This document shows positions 34,831-48,464 of a DNA stretch of 64,000 bases, piece after piece. A program made the position numbers and the translations under genes. The DNA comes from Atherinomorus stipes. Its lineage: Eukaryota; Chordata; Actinopteri; Atheriniformes; Atherinidae. How positions within the stretch are numbered: the first letter of the stretch is position 1; every line of letters starts with the position of its first letter. The stretch lies in assembly GCA_023101725.1 (NCBI GenBank), contig JALJCO010009113.1, forward strand, positions 1 through 64,000. The letters are read 5' to 3'. Under the pieces are notes generated by a model that worked only from the letters and a program-made list of their open reading frames with translations, had not been told where the DNA came from and ran no database searches.

Positions 34831-36334
34831 CGTCTCAAAGGTCTCAAAGTAGCCTTAGAGGTCAAATAAAACCAAGATGAGACACAATAAAAACTAGAAA
34901 ATGTTGTTACTGTATACCAACTCATGTGAATGCTGTTATGCTAAAGACACTGAACTATAATGCTGAAAGAGCTTTGATATCAGTGGAATGATGTCATCGT
35001 CCCTGTTTCTTCACAACAACATAAAGACCCTTTAATGGCTGAAAATTCTCTCAATTGAGTTGAATGGCAAAAACATCACTAAAATGATCAATAACTTGAA
35101 ATCTATAATAGATGTTGAAAATTTGAATTGAAGCAGTCGTCTCCTAAACGAGCTAAACGTTTAGAAGTTTGAATGGCTGAAATCGGTTGAAGTATGCTGA
35201 AGTTATCGTGTGCCAAAAACCGGTGGAGGAAGAATGATAATTAAGGGAAATACAGGGAAACAGGAAAAAAAATGTGTGAATGCTTGAACAGCATTTACAC
35301 AACAAGATAAAAATACAACAAGTTAAGAGGTTTGTGTGGGTTTACTGAAGGCAAACTGAAACAGGTTAGTTTTCAGCTATGATTTTAAAGTGGCCATTGG
35401 CCATTGCAGTCAGATGTGCTGTTGTAGGGAGTTTCAGAGGGTGGGGGTAATGACTGAGAAGGCCCTGTCACCCCAGGTGCGGTGCTTTGTCCTTGGGGAT
35501 GATAAGGAGGGTAAGGGCCTGGTTGTGGAGTGTTTTGTGGGCCGAGAAGAAGGATTTTGAATTAGGTGATGTAGACCCAGAGCAAGTAGATATAGATGGT
35601 TCATTCTAGGGCAGTGGTGTCCAAAGTCGGTCCTCAAGGGCCACTGTTCTAAAGGTTTTCCACGCCTCCTTGAACCAACACAGCTGACTCAAATTAAATT
35701 AATCTAAAAGCCTATGAATTTGAGTCAGTGTGTGTTGGAGAAGGGAGACATGGAAAACCTGCAGGATTGTGGCCCTCGAGGACCGGAGATGGACACCCCT
35801 GTTCTAGGGGAATAAAAACATAGCAGTGATTTTAAACTGAATAATTAAGTTTTTAATTATTCAGTTTTTCTGTCATTGACCTTTGATTTAGTTGCATATG
35901 GAATAAAAACACGCCGTTTTGTTTCTCCTCAGATTAAGCTAATTATTCAGTTTTGAGGACCCCTAATGGTTTGTGGGGTCCTCAAAGTCCACATATTCAG
36001 TAACAAGAAACAGCTCTGCTTCAACAACCATGACATGCAATCTGAGTTAACCCAACCTCTACCCAAGTACCAGACCTAACCAAGGGAGCATATTTTCAAG
36101 TTTGAAAGGCTTATTGTTATTTTTTTGTTTGTTTGTTTGTTTTCCCAATTCCACCTTGTCTTAAATCTACTTTACATATATGTTTTGAGTTCTTTTTTTC
36201 TGGTCACTGATCTCTCCTTATGCTAAACATGTCACATTTTAAGCCCTGTGAAATAACGGTTTATGATTTACAGATCATTAAGTTATAGTTTATTATTTAG
36301 CCAAGGGAAGGGTGAAAGGTCACTTTCATGACGT
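34831..36334. other. Intergenic: LINE-derived fragment and hAT-like MITE
   Basis: 35340-35600 resembles the 3' part of a fish LINE (GAGTTTCAGAGGGTGGGGG, ACTGAGAAGGCCCTGTCACC). 35605-35810 is a hAT-like MITE with inverted ends (GTGTCCAAAGTCGGTCCTCA). The remainder is unrecognised AT-rich DNA. Confidence 0.5.
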
Positions 36335-36446
36335 TTCCAGGAATTATTGTAGGTGTGTATCAGCACACACACATACTTATAGATACACTTTACAGTATGT
36401 GTCTTATGACCAGGATCAAACTACACTCAGTGGATTCTTCAGGACA
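36335..36446 (+). promoter_or_regulatory. Likely promoter and non-coding first exon of the butyrophilin-like gene
   Basis: A STAT-type palindrome TTCCAGGAA (36335-36343) lies about 100 bases before a good donor (ACAG|GTATGC at 36446). The next acceptor, TTTTCACCAG at 36911-36920, precedes the coding start at 36946. The exon assignment is an inference from splice sites only. Confidence 0.35.
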
Positions 36447-36945
36447 GGTATGCCCCTTTTTTAAACAATATTGTTTTAATAAATTGATTGTTTCATTTAT
36501 TGTTTAATGTTGTTTATAAAAACTTTGACACTCTCTTGAACTTACTTACCTTTAAATCTACTTAACTAAAGTGCTTTACTTTTCTAACAAGTAGAAAAAT
36601 CTATTGGCCACTGAAGATGTTGTATTTTAAAAGTTTTCAGTCTTTTTGACAGTGAGTTTGTGTGAGAATGAAACCTTACCTGCGATATAAGTGGAGATAA
36701 GACAACCATTCTGGTTGGATGATGAGTTAATGTTAATTTCTATTACTTAAATGTTTTGTGAACCAAAAAGGTGTCTGAGATGGTGGATCTGTCACTTCAT
36801 CAGAAATTATAATAAAAATGGTCATCATTGACGAGAAAAGCAGCTTTTTATTGTAAACTATGAATGAATTTATAACCATCTTTCTATTTTTTCTTTCATT
36901 TCTTTCTTTCTTTTCACCAGCTCAGTTCTTTACTCAGATCCCAGG

Positions 36946-39900
36946 ATGTCTCTCTGGTGGAAACCCTTTCCAAAATCTTATGTGCACACTTTCAGTACAT
37001 TAGTGTTTCATCTCACTGCGGTCTCCCTGCTGCTGGTGCATTGCTGTGGGGGTGAGTTTCACACAAACATAACAGTGACCTTTAAAAGAATAATATAATC
37101 TCAGGAATATTCAAAGTCAACTTTTTTTGTCAAATGTGCCACATGTTAGACATACAGTACAGATGAAATTACAGTCCTCTTAAACCCACGGTGTAAGTTT
37201 AAACACTAAAGAAGATTACAAATGTACAAATGGGTTGACAGTAGACAATGTGAACGGTATTGCAGTCCTAATGTAGGAAGTAGTGCAAATATTACAGTGC
37301 AATGACAATGTAAACAATGTAACTGTAGCATGTAACAGTAAAGTTTGACAATGTAACAACATAGTGGTCCTGATGGACATTAGTGCAAATAGTCAATGTA
37401 AACGATGTAACTGTAACATGAACAGCAAGTTATTAGCAATGTAACAGTACAGTGGCAACAGTGCAATAATATGGCAGAGTAAACTGTAGCAGTCCTGATG
37501 GATGCAATAGTGCAGTATGTAGTAGTGCCATTTACTACAATGTTCTGCAGTGTTGAACTGGTGCCATGGTGGTGATAAAGTGAAGTGTGCAGTCCTGAGG
37601 TAGTGAGTTTGTGAGTGGGCAGTCAGTGGGGCTGGGGGGGAGTTGGGGCAGAGCAGGGAGGGAGTTGAGCATCCTCACTGCCTGTTGGAAAGCTGTTTCT
37701 GAGCCTGCTGGTTCTGGCCCGAAGACTCTGCAGCCTCCTCCCCGACAGCAGCAGGGTGAAGACACTGTGGGTGGGGTGGGTGTGGTCACCTGCGATCCTG
37801 GTGGCCCTGCAGGTGAGGTGGGAGTAGTGAATGACCAATACAGATGGGAGGGGGACACCGACGATTTTCCTAGCTGCTTTCTTGGTGCGCTGCAGGGTCT
37901 TGCGGCAGGATGCGGTGCAGGCTCCGTACCACACGGTGATGCTGCTGGTCAGGATGCTCTCCATGGTGCCCCTGTAGAAGGAGTGCATGATGGGGGACGG
38001 GGGTCTTGCTCTCCTCAGTTTCCGCAGGAAGTACAGTCGCTGTTGGGCTTTCTTGGCCAGGGCTGTGGTGTTGGTGTCCCAGGACAGGTCTTGGGAGATT
38101 TGGACACCCAGGAACTTGGTGCTGCTCACCCGCTCCACCTCAGCATCGTCGATGATCAGTGGAGCATGCTGGGCAGGCTCTCTCCTGAATTCCACCACCA
38201 TCACCAATACTGCAGAATATAAGTCTGATAACGTTTCAGCTGTAACAATCTCTGACATGCATTCACCATGTGTTGAACGTGATGGTTTGTTACAAGATTC
38301 TGCCTGAGGTTTCAGCTAGTGGTGGGTGGATAGATACAAATAATAATGTTGATACGAACACTGGAATCTACATCTATCAATAATAATGCAATTATACTGA
38401 TACTTCAATGTAAGGCTTGAAACCTACCAGAATCTCCATAAATATGGAGGATAAAGTGGGTTTTGACTGATTCGATTCAAGGCCCGTACAGTATTCCCTA
38501 AATCACCTTCTCTTACCAAGATAAAGCCAAATCCAGACTTTTAAAATCGCACAAGTGATGACTTTGTTTCTGTACACTAATAATAAAATTCAAAATTTAA
38601 GGCTTTAAACTATCATAAACTTTTTTGGGTGGATTCAGTGACAAAGCTAAAAATCAGCTTCTCTCATTGAGATAATGCCAAATATGGATTTTTATGATAA
38701 AGATAATAATTTCTTTGAGTTAATCAAAATTGTGCATAAATTCCACAGAAAAATTTATATGCATAAACCCGTTAATTCCGACAGCCCTATTAAAGTATCC
38801 GTATCGGCCAATGATCGAAAGATCGGCCATTCGAATCCCAATCCCCCAGCCATCTGTTGCTGTGTCCTTGGGCCAGACACTTACCCACCTTGCCTCCAGT
38901 GAGGGCATCACTGGTCTATGAATGTGGGAATGTTCCAGTGGTGGTCGGAGAGGCCGTGGGCACAAAATGGCTGCCACGTTTCCACAGCTTCCCCCAGGGC
39001 AGGTGTTGCTACATATGCAGCTCACCATCACCAAGTATAAATGAGCAGCGAATGAATAATGGATCTACTGTGAGTGTTTTGATTGCCTAGAAAAGCGCAA
39101 TATAAATCTAATCCATTATAGCCCTTTATTAACTTGGACACCAAATCTTTCAGTACTGTACACCCCTAGTTTCAGCTAAGTGTACTTGGTTGGTATTATG
39201 TCTATAAAGTTAATTTTTACTTCTAATAATCCATAAGTGTGTTCTTCTTATAAGACAATTTTGGCTTAGATTTCCCCATCTGGTCCTACAAGGGCCGCAA
39301 TCCTGTAAAATTTCAATGTCTCCCTGCTCAAACACACTGACTCAAATTATTTAGTCATTGTCCTGGACATCATGGGCTGTTGGAGCCATATAATTTGAAT
39401 TTAAGCAGGGACACACTGAAAACTTGCAGGATTACTGCCCTTGTAGGACCGGAGTGGGGAACCCTGGCCTAGATGTTTGCGTACCTTGTTGATTGTTTCA
39501 GCTGGGACTTCAGCTTCCGTCAGAGTTGTTAGGATTTCTTGGCGTGACGTGGTTTAGAACAGTTGACTGTCACATCCGTGCTCCGCCCTCTCGCCTTTCA
39601 ACCACCTCCTTTATCCAGTTGTCTGATTTCAAAACAACAGAGGCACAATCTTATATTGTTTTCTAACGCAGAGAAAAATTCATTAATATCTTTATTGTGA
39701 TTTAACTGATTTTAGTGAAATAACGGCTTTCAGCTGCTGCTTTTGTGAAATAAATGCTGTCCTCAGGTCAGTCTCAGATGGTTGGTTCTTCTGGGCCAAT
39801 GCTGGTGATGCTCGGTGAGGACGCCACCTTGCCCTGCCACCTAGAACCCGCCACTGATGTCACTACAGGGACGGTGGAGTGGGCGAGGTCTGACCTGAAG

Positions 39901-42900
39901 CCCCGGTTCGTCCATCTGTGGCGGGATGGTATGGAAATACCGCTGATTCAGCATCCATCCTACACGGGAAGGACGTCTCTGTCCACGGACAAACTGAAGG
40001 AAGGAGACATTTCCCTGAAACTGCTAAATGTGAAACTGTCGGATGAGGGAGAATACAGGTGCCACATCCCAGAGGTGGCCACCTCTGTGGTCCGGCTCGC
40101 TGTTGGTAAGCAGACATGCTGTAGAGACCCGGTACTTCTCTGGACTGGTCTCCAGTGGTTCATCCTCTGATTCTGTCTCCAGGTGCTGCCTCATTTTCTG
40201 TTGACATTAAAGTGGAGGTTGATAAAACCATGAGCAGAGTGGTGTTACAGTGCGAGTCTGCAGGCTGGTATCCAGAACCTGAGGTGGTCTGGCTGGACGG
40301 AGAGGAAAACCTCCTCCCTGCTGGACCTGCAGAGACCCTCAGTGGTCCTGATGGGCTGTTTTCTATCAGCAGCAGAGTGACTGTGGAGAAGAGAGACAAC
40401 AATAAATTCATGTGTAGAGTCCACCAGAAAACCATCAACCAGACCAGGAGCATGGAAATCCAGATTCCAGGTGAACATTTCTTTTTATTTTCAATTTATG
40501 TATTCTTTTAGCTTTTATCCCCTCAACTGTACTTATGTAAACGTCTGCCTGCTTATTTTCTCATTTCAGATGAAGTATTCATGGACTCGGCATGTTCTTC
40601 TGTTCGGGTCACGATCGTCCTGGTCTTGTCTCTTTGCTTCATGCTTTCTTCTGCAGTTTTATTTGCTTTGTGGAAACTGAAACAAAGAAAAGGAAGTAAG
40701 TTCCAGTTTGTACATCTTCCTTCTTGTTGGTACTCATCTAGCCTGGTACACCAGCCTGACTATCGCCAGATATGAGATACGGCAAGTCAGTCTGGGTTTC
40801 CTCCATTGGAAACTGATTTCCACTCCGGTAAAAACTTAAGCAGATCAATCACAACACGGAAGGTGAGACTTTATGATGCGTCTTTTTCGGTGACTCAGTT
40901 CTCAAACCATTATCAGTCAGAGTAGCGACCACAGAGGAGCGACGGGTTAATGATGCCCTTTCTGATGTCTTACTGAGCTCCACATGTCCTTAAACCCGCA
41001 ACAATTTTCTGCTCTGAAGGCTTTCCTCCATGCTTTTCTCTTACAAAAAGACGTTTGAGTCACTTCCGTGTTTCTATGATTGGTTCTCTCTGGTTCAGTT
41101 TGTTCCTGTTTGTCCCGCCTCTCGTCTGGCATTGGAAATCAGTCTCCAACGGAGGGAAGCCAGACTGACTTGCCGTGTAATGCCTGCCGCACGCAAGAGC
41201 TTTCTGTCGAGCTAAGATTCATTTGAGGCTGTTTGCTCAGCAGATAGCTCGCCATGTGCACCTGATTTTTGGTGAGTTTTCTGCCTCATGTGGCCTTGAG
41301 GTGAAAATCAAACATGTTTGATATTTTTTGCCTCGTGAGGTGAAAAACTCACCATGTGCGGTAAACTTCAGCTGTGTGCTGAGGGTAGAAGTTCTAGCGA
41401 CCAATCAAAACGTGTCCGCTTGCACACCTAAGGTGCAGTGGCTGAGTAGAAGGAGGGAGGGAGGAATAGAAAGAGACGTTTCTGTCAAATGTTATGTTGT
41501 GAAACAAACTTATTTGGCTTATTTAGCTAACGAATAATTATTTTGCCACCAAAACTCTTTACTCAGTGTTGTATTTGTTGTTTCATAGAAGTAAACTGCT
41601 GTTCAGATGATGAAAGTGTCTCTAAAGTAAAAAATATTGGCAACAAAGACACTTTTCGACTTGAAGCGCATTGCAGCATTTAAAACTTGTTTTCTCATCT
41701 TTTTGGTCAAAAGCAGGCGTTTTCACTGCAACAAACCCATGTTCTACTGCAGATCACTAAAGAATGGAAAAAGCTAGGATTTTTTTTTTTTTTTTCTGAT
41801 AAAAGAAGAGAGTCTAAGCTTTCCTTTGGTGCATTCAGTGTTTGTATTGGCATAGTACACAATATTCTGTGGATCTCCAAAAATCAGTGAAAATGCTTAA
41901 AAATCCGGGCAATATGGAGCTCTCTGCTCAGAAAAGGTCTGGCAGTCAATGAGTTGAAAGTCTCAAAGGATAATTTTCTCTTTTTTCAACCTGGACCTTA
42001 TTTCTAGGAGTTATATGTGCATTTACTCATTGGTAAAATTTCTGCATCGCTTTCACTTCTTCGGAAGATATTACGTTGAGTTGCCCTTCGGCGTACATCC
42101 ATATAACATGAGAGACTGTGCAGCCTCTATTTAAGGCCCTATCTGCAGCAAAACTTTCATTTCATCAATGCTTTACGTAGAATGAACAAATGAATGAGTG
42201 CTATTATTCTGTGAGTTCAGAGGTTCAAAGTTTTCAGTTTGATGGTGTCTAGGTAGTGAGATGCTCTCTTATCTGTACTGCTGCGGCCTGTAAAGTGTTG
42301 AGAAAACCTCCCAATAACTAACGTAGAATTAATTCTGATCTTACAGGACAATAGTACTCGTTTGTTTGTTCATTTTTATCTAAATCATTGATGAAATGAA
42401 GGAGTTTTGCTGCAGATAGTGCCTTAAATAGAGGCTGCACAGTCTCTCATGTTATATGGACGCGCGCCGAAGGGAGACTCAACGTAATATCTGCCAAAGG
42501 ATTAAAATGATACAGAAATTTTAATTGTGAATAAATGCACATATAAACTCCTAGATATAAGGTTCATGTTGAAAGAAACTGAACAATGCAACTTTTCCAT
42601 CTTGGACGTTGCAGCCAACCCCATTTTATGATTGTGTCACATGCTAGCAAGCAGGTATGACCACATCTGCAGTTGCATTCAGTCAAAAAAGGAAGAGAGG
42701 AAAAGAAAGAGAAAGACAAAATGAGAGAAGACAAGAGTCAGGATAAGACTGTCTTTGACTGGCTGGATAAATTTCTGAGTATAGGATGAAGATGATGCTA
42801 AATTAGCCGTCGATGGGCAACGCCTCACTAAGAAAATCTGCAAAAGCTCTTCGATGCGTTTTTTTAGGAGGATCAGAGCTGACCTGGAAAAATTATGGTT

Positions 42901-43639
42901 CAACGTAAACCTCCCTTGGGTTTTAGTTTAGCTCAGAAACTTTTCTTCATTCGTGCAATCAGGTTTGCATGAAATGATATTTGATCCAGTTTATTTTCCA
43001 AGTGTACTTCAGTTTATTTGTAGCTATGCCTGATATGTGGCTGAAGTTACGTTTTTACATGTGTGAATTGTTTGTTTCCTCCCTTTGTTCCCAGATAAGA
43101 TGCAACCTGATGGAAAACCAAAGGAAACGGAAGAGAATAATCCACTTGTCAAAGGAAATCTGAAATCTGAGAATTTGGATGAAGAAATATCGAAACTTGA
43201 TGAAAGTTTAAATGATAAAAAGAAAGAAAAGAAAGATATTCTAGATGTGCTTGCGATATTGACTGAACATAAAACTGATCTGGTTAACTTCAGACATGAC
43301 CAGAAAACTCAGCAGGAAGAACTGGAAAAGGAGCGCATGAAGAATGAGAAGAAGCTCCAGAAACTAAAGGATCAATACAAATGGGACAAGAGTGAGAAGA
43401 AAAGTGGGCTCCTGGAGGCGAAAATGGATCTGGAAAGCAGAAAGAATGCTGTTCAAACAAGTTTAGAAAACAATGAAAAGAAGTTACAGAAAACAGAGGA
43501 AGGGATTACAATAATTACAAGATTTAAGGAGAAATTAGACGAGCAGATTAAGCTGATTGTAGCACAACTAGAGGAAAGGAAAAGACAGAGAGGAGAGGAA
43601 CCACAGCGAGGTTCAGATGGACGCTCTGACAGAGTCTAG
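36946..43639 (+). CDS. Butyrophilin-like receptor with coiled-coil cytoplasmic tail
   Basis: Exons: signal peptide 36946-37051, IgV 39767-40105, IgC-like 40183-40470, transmembrane 40570-40695, tail 43095-43639 (TAG at 43637-43639). All junctions are GT-AG phase 1; predicted length is 467 residues. The V domain has the butyrophilin/B7 pattern: LPCHLEP, VEWARSDLKP, YTGRTSLS, DEGEYRCHIP. The second domain has LQCESAGWYPEPEVVWLDG and NKFMCRVH. The helix (VTIVLVLSLCFMLSSAVLFAL) is followed by a basic stop-transfer. The tail of about 180 residues is a continuous heptad-rich charged coil (EELEKERMKNEKKLQKLK and after). Family members usually end in B30.2/PRY-SPRY; here the frame stops without one. 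A poly(A) signal lies at 43941-43946. A LINE enlarges the first coding intron. It lies opposite in strand to the FcRL genes. Likely an immune co-signalling surface protein. Confidence 0.85.
37100..38258 (-). mobile_element. LINE (Rex/L2-group-like) ORF2 C-terminus and 3' end
   Basis: An open minus-strand stretch of 211 residues (37623-38258) has V-S-S-T-K-F-L-G-V-Q-I, L-S-W-D-T-N-T, A-Q-Q-R-L-Y-F-L-R-K-L, E-S-I-L-T-S-S-I-T-V-W-Y-G and a K-A-A-R-K-I-V-G block: the end of a LINE reverse transcriptase. Upstream catalytic motifs are missing (5' truncation). 37100-37610 is its 3' UTR with short internal repeats on CAATGTAAC. It is the longest ORF in the window but not a host gene. Inserted in the first coding intron of the butyrophilin-like gene. 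Confidence 0.85.
38830..39125. repeat. Dispersed DNA-element fragment
   Basis: Shares TGTCCTTGGGC(A/C)AGAC and AAAAGCGC(A/T)(A/T)(A/T)TA with 51590-51785. Part of a common fish non-autonomous element. Confidence 0.5.
39276..39470. mobile_element. hAT-like MITE
   Basis: Inverted ends (TTTCCCCATCTGGTCCTACA and near reverse complement), central CACACTGACTCAAATTAT. Same broad family as 35605-35810; lies just before the IgV exon. Confidence 0.6.
40741..41190. mobile_element. Palindromic DNA element in butyrophilin-like intron
   Basis: GGCAAGTCAGTCTGGGTTTC at the left and its near reverse complement at 41157-41180, with GGAAACTGATTTCCA / TGGAAATCAGTCTCC inside each arm. Begins about 45 bases after the transmembrane exon. 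Confidence 0.65.
41964..42585. mobile_element. Fold-back element, copy 3
   Basis: Inverted-repeat copy of the family at 33130-33785 (CCTGGACCTTATTTCTAGGA left; TCCTAGATATAAGGT right). Both arms contain GAGACTGTGCAGCCTCTATTT in opposite orientation. Confidence 0.75.
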
Positions 43640-46600
43640 CTAACCGCCACGTGTGTTGTCACGTGGTTTTATTCATTATTGATTTGCCAGCTGCCGTTGC
43701 ATTGAGCCGCCTATACTTAGTTTTCCAGATCTCTATTTTTAGGAGTTATTTTTCAATTTAGCCACTTTTTTGGGACTCTGAGCAGGATTTCCATCGTTGG
43801 GGTTGAATGACTCGGATCATTAGAAGAAAACGTGGACATGTTGAACCTGGTTTGTAGTTCATGCCCTGGGGTTCCCCAACAGCTGTCAAACTCCGCTCAC
43901 AACATAACGCCAACAGAAAAAACCACTTGTAGTTGTTATAAATAAATACATTGTGATGTTATAAAAAGAAGAAAAAGATTTGTTTTCCTTCATGCTTGAA
44001 CAGAGGGACCATTGACTTTTCTTTTTTTTTTATTTGTTTTTATTGAGTTGTTTATTTGTCAGAGATAGAGCAGATTTTTGAAAAGAACACGATTGTAAAA
44101 ATGCCAGAGTTAGCAAAAAAGCTCATTTCCCCCATGAAAAACTGAAACAGGTCATTCTGAGGACATGGAATATCCAATAAACAAAAATATTTGGCCTCTT
44201 GGCTCTTACGGACGAATTTCAAAAGCCCAGACTGGTTTGGATGTGATGCTTCTAAGTTTGGTTGAGACGTTCATGCTGTGAGAGTGGTGCCACATGTGTT
44301 ATGACTGATCTGAAATCATAAGCAGTGTTCCTGTTGTAATGGTTTAATGCATTCTGTAGTATGATTGTGACAATTCATTTTGGTGAAGATGATATGATCC
44401 CCCACTTTGCAAAATTTCTACAATATGACATGATTGTTTAGACTCACTTTTTATGTATTTGTTTTTATTACACAGTTAGTTCTGGCTGTGATGAAATTTG
44501 ATTTTTTATTAAAAATGGGTCCAGTGTGCCTCATTTGGTAACAAATGTCACCAAACTGGATACAGTTGTGCTTTAAAGTTTAGGTACCCTCCTATTAAAG
44601 AAAATGCTTATTTTACAATAGTAATTCAACTAAAAAAGGTAATAATAAATAAAAAAAATATACTAAATTATAACTTTTTAAAGTAAAACATTTATTTTAA
44701 ATTGTGGTTTAAAAAATAATTAAAAAAAACAAAATTGTCCCAGACAAATTAGAGCACCTTGCTCATGAACAGTGAACCAAAATACAGGAAACAAATTATT
44801 GCAGTGATTGCCTCAAAGTTTTGCTGAACAAAACTTTAGTTCAGGGGTCTGTTGCATGAAGCAGGTTTGATGAAAACCCTGAGTTGTTTAACCCTGAAAT
44901 TCAGGAAACTCTGAGTTTTCCGTAACACAAAGGTAGGTAACTCAACCCAGGGAAGAGGAGTAACTCTAGCCTGTTGCACAAAGAGGGGTAACTTAAACCC
45001 TTGGTCAGTAACCATAGTAACAGACTCTCTGAAACTAACCTAGTCGGGAGCAGGTTAATGAGGAGAAACCTTTTAGCCAAACTCACTGTTTCATTTCCTC
45101 ATTCATTCATTCAGTCATCGGGGAGTTTTGGCTGCTGCCGTCTCAAATAAAACATGTTAAAATAAATCAGAGTCGGTAGGTTACATAGCCGACGTGTTCT
45201 TTCGATAAGGCTGGCAGTAACTTTTTTCATATCATACGATAGAAAAAAAAAAAAAAAGGGATGCACACTGTCATATCATAGTCAGGCCTTTATATCACAG
45301 GATGAGAGGAGAGGGGGGGCAGAGAGTGGGGGCTGCAGTGGGTCCTAGGCCTGGAACCGTACCTAGACTGCTCGCTGCATGGAGGAACTGCACCCTCTGA
45401 TTACTGGTGCAGCTTCCCAACCAGTCGAGCGAAACACGCCTCAACTGTTTCAACCAGCTGTTAAATCTCTTTCTTCAGTCGACTTCCTTTTCTTTAGTCA
45501 GACTTGCTGTCGTTTCTCCTCCTGCTGCCACCAGGGGTGTCAAGGAGCGTGTGAAATACACTGACAGAGTGTGACTTCAGGTGTGCACAAACAACCCTAC
45601 AGTACATATGACTTTGGAGGACAGGTTGGTCAGAACAATTCATACCAGTCCAGTTATACTCCGATATAAATCTACACTTGTCCATTGTGTTCATATGAGC
45701 CAAATTATAAAAATGAATGCCAAACCAATGGGAAATCATGGATTGCATCAAATATTGATTCAATCTCCCATCTTGAGCATGCTCGAGGCAGCTGGCAACC
45801 TCTAAAAAAAAAAAAAAAAGGATCATCAATCACAGTAATCCCTTATTTCAGTGTATGTGATCACAACTGCATGTCTTACAAAATAACTCAATGTATTTGA
45901 TGTCATATTTAAACATTAATGTAAATATCTGCATCCCTCTGAGTCTGCATAGATACTGGAGTTATGTTTGCTGAAATACGCAGTAAAAAAAAAATGGTTA
46001 AATGTCATGATGAGAAAATGGACCTAACCAAGAAGAAAGTTGCAGCTAAAAGTGGTTTCATTCATTAGGTTTCAAATAACATCAGGCAGTTGTTTCTCAC
46101 CACAGACGTGTCAAACACCAGTACCGGTTTATTTCTGCAGTCCTGACATGGTGCAGCTCATTCATGCAGGTTTTTTTAGACATGAACTTTGCAGCAGCTT
46201 AGAAACCAGAATACATGCATTTAATCATGTTTTAGAGAAGAGTCTGTCTAAAACAAAGCCACAGCCTCTCTTCACACAGCTGTGGTTAATCAGCAGATGG
46301 TTAGCCAAACCTTAACAAGACATAAATACTGAGAGATGGCGTGGTTTAAAAAACACACACACACACAACATGAGCTGCTGCTACGTGACACAAGCTAACT
46401 TACAGGCGTGAAAATTGCAATTAGAACATGATTCATATAAGAAACTTTTTTTTTCTTTACACAGTCAATTCAGCACACAGAATATCCTCCAAACTATTTG
46501 CTGGATAAAATAGTACAAGCACATGTAATGTTAGATTACCTACAAAGCTGCATCAGATAGTAAAATGATCAGCTCACAGATTAAAATAAGACTCCTTTGT

Positions 46601-48464
46601 TCATGAGCTGGATCACGGCCACTCTTCTGCCCCCTTCAGCCATCTGTAGCAGAGGAAAACACAAATGGGTTAGAATTATTAAAAATATCATGCTAAAAGA
46701 AACCAAAGTGCTTTACTGTAACAGAAAAACTTTAAAAATTAAAAAAAAAAAAAACATGGAACACATACATTAGAAAAATGTGAATGTGGTCCAGATGTGG
46801 CCCTGCAAAGTTTTAAAAGCCAGTCTGAAGTTTGTAAGCTCGGATTTAGCACATCCTGGCTCTACCATGGTGGATAACGGGGGGTACAGTCTATGTCCAA
46901 GGAGCAATGACAGCTAACCAGTTATCACTCCCTGCTTATACAGCCGGCCACTTCTAAAGCGAATTTATATGAAGATCTCAGTCCCATGTTTATTAGCAGT
47001 GAGGAATTCTCTGAGGTGAGATGGACCGAGGCTGTTTATGGCTTCCAACATTAACTGGGAGCCAGTGAAAAGATAAAAGCACTGGCGTGATGTGGTTTAG
47101 GATATGTTGGGTACAAGACGGGCTGCAGTGTTTCAGACTAATTGAGTCAGATATTGGGCGGGATTGGACACCCGACTCTGCCAACAAACCGTTAAGATTG
47201 ATTTATCCTCACCCTTACCCTTACCCCCTATCTGGCCGCTCCCATTGGATGTCTAACGCCACCAAATATCTGACTACTGCAAGCCGCATCCGGGGCCTAC
47301 AGTATCAGGGAGTTTCTCCTCATCTGTGTAAACTACACAGCAATAATCAGGTGGTTATTTATAAAAGCATGAACAGTGTTTTTCTAGGTCGCAACAGCTA
47401 AGAAGAGGTTTAACTTTGGCCAGAAGATGAGCCGAAAGAAGCTTCTTCTAACAACAGAATCAGTCTTTTTGTCTATGTTTACGCTGCCGTTAAAAGTGGC
47501 CCATCTCTGATCTGTTTGCTCTCAAGTGACACAGATCAGATATTTCCTTGCCAGTGTAAACACTCCAAAACGCTTCAAATCTGATTTTTCACATCAGATT
47601 TAGGCCACATCAGGAGATAGTCCAAATCTGATCTGTACCTGATCGTTTCACATGCAGCCACAGTCTACACAACCACGCAACCTGTATCACATATGTATCC
47701 GACTTTGACATCAGATTTGGGTGACGTACGTAGGGAGAGAAGCCGGTGCTGTAAAAATTCAATCCTGACTTTGGAATGTCAATCGGAACATCCAAAGACA
47801 GCACAAATTTCTATGGCGAGATGATGTAGCAGCCAAGCCAGTAGCAGCTAGCCACTTTTGTTTATTTTTTTGCCACCCAAACGTCGGCGACGTTGTGTGA
47901 CTGTGCATGGCAGTCACATTGGAGACACTTTGGGGCATGCAAGCATTTACATTAGAGTCTAAAAAAGGTCAGATTGTCTTGTAATTGTGACAATGTGGGA
48001 TCCTGTCACTGTGCCTCTGATAGATCATGCGCCCTGACTACATGGTGACATGGATATCTCTTTGGCTGAATGGTAAGTATGCATGACTTTCAACCGGGAT
48101 TCTGCGGGATTGACATTTATCCATCAAATATATCTAACAGCTACTGGCTGACTGCAATGATGTCCTGAGGCGTTTTACATGGAAGAGTAGCCGATTTCTC
48201 AGGCTTTATAGATGTGCTGAGCATGGTGAAATGGTCACATTTAACAAAATGCAGCGTACCAACAGGATTCTGTCACAGGGGAGAACACATTCACAGATAA
48301 ACCATTGTAGTCAGGTTTTGAATCTTTCGGCCTACCCTGCTATGTCAGTTTGTTTGCACCAATTTTAACAAACAGCTTCAACTCTACTTGTTTCCCGATA
48401 TCATAAAAGGTAAAGATGTGAGGCAAAGCCTTTGCATTGTAGTTTAGATGGATAAACAATCATT
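43640..48464. other. Intergenic: 3' UTR and repeats
   Basis: 43640-43960 is the 3' UTR of the butyrophilin-like gene with AATAAA at 43941-43946. 44560-44850 is a Tc1-like fragment as at 1125-1480. 44840-45075 is a DNA-element fragment (GGTCTGTTGCATGAAGCAGG). 47000-47200 is LINE-derived (GAGCCAGTGAAAAG, GACGGGCTGCAGTG). 47465-47765 is a palindrome-rich DNA element (CAGATCAGAT words). 48045-48115 is tRNA-like. A possible short 3' exon on the minus strand at 46581-46643 is discussed in the findings. Confidence 0.5.

Noticed and set aside
37623..38258. Longest ORF in the window (211 codons) as a host gene
   Set aside because: It is the C-terminal end of a LINE reverse transcriptase, with its 3' UTR adjacent.
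45494..45829. 111-codon minus-strand ORF with many cysteines
   Set aside because: No domain, no splice context and no homologous copy; it lies in low-complexity intergenic DNA.
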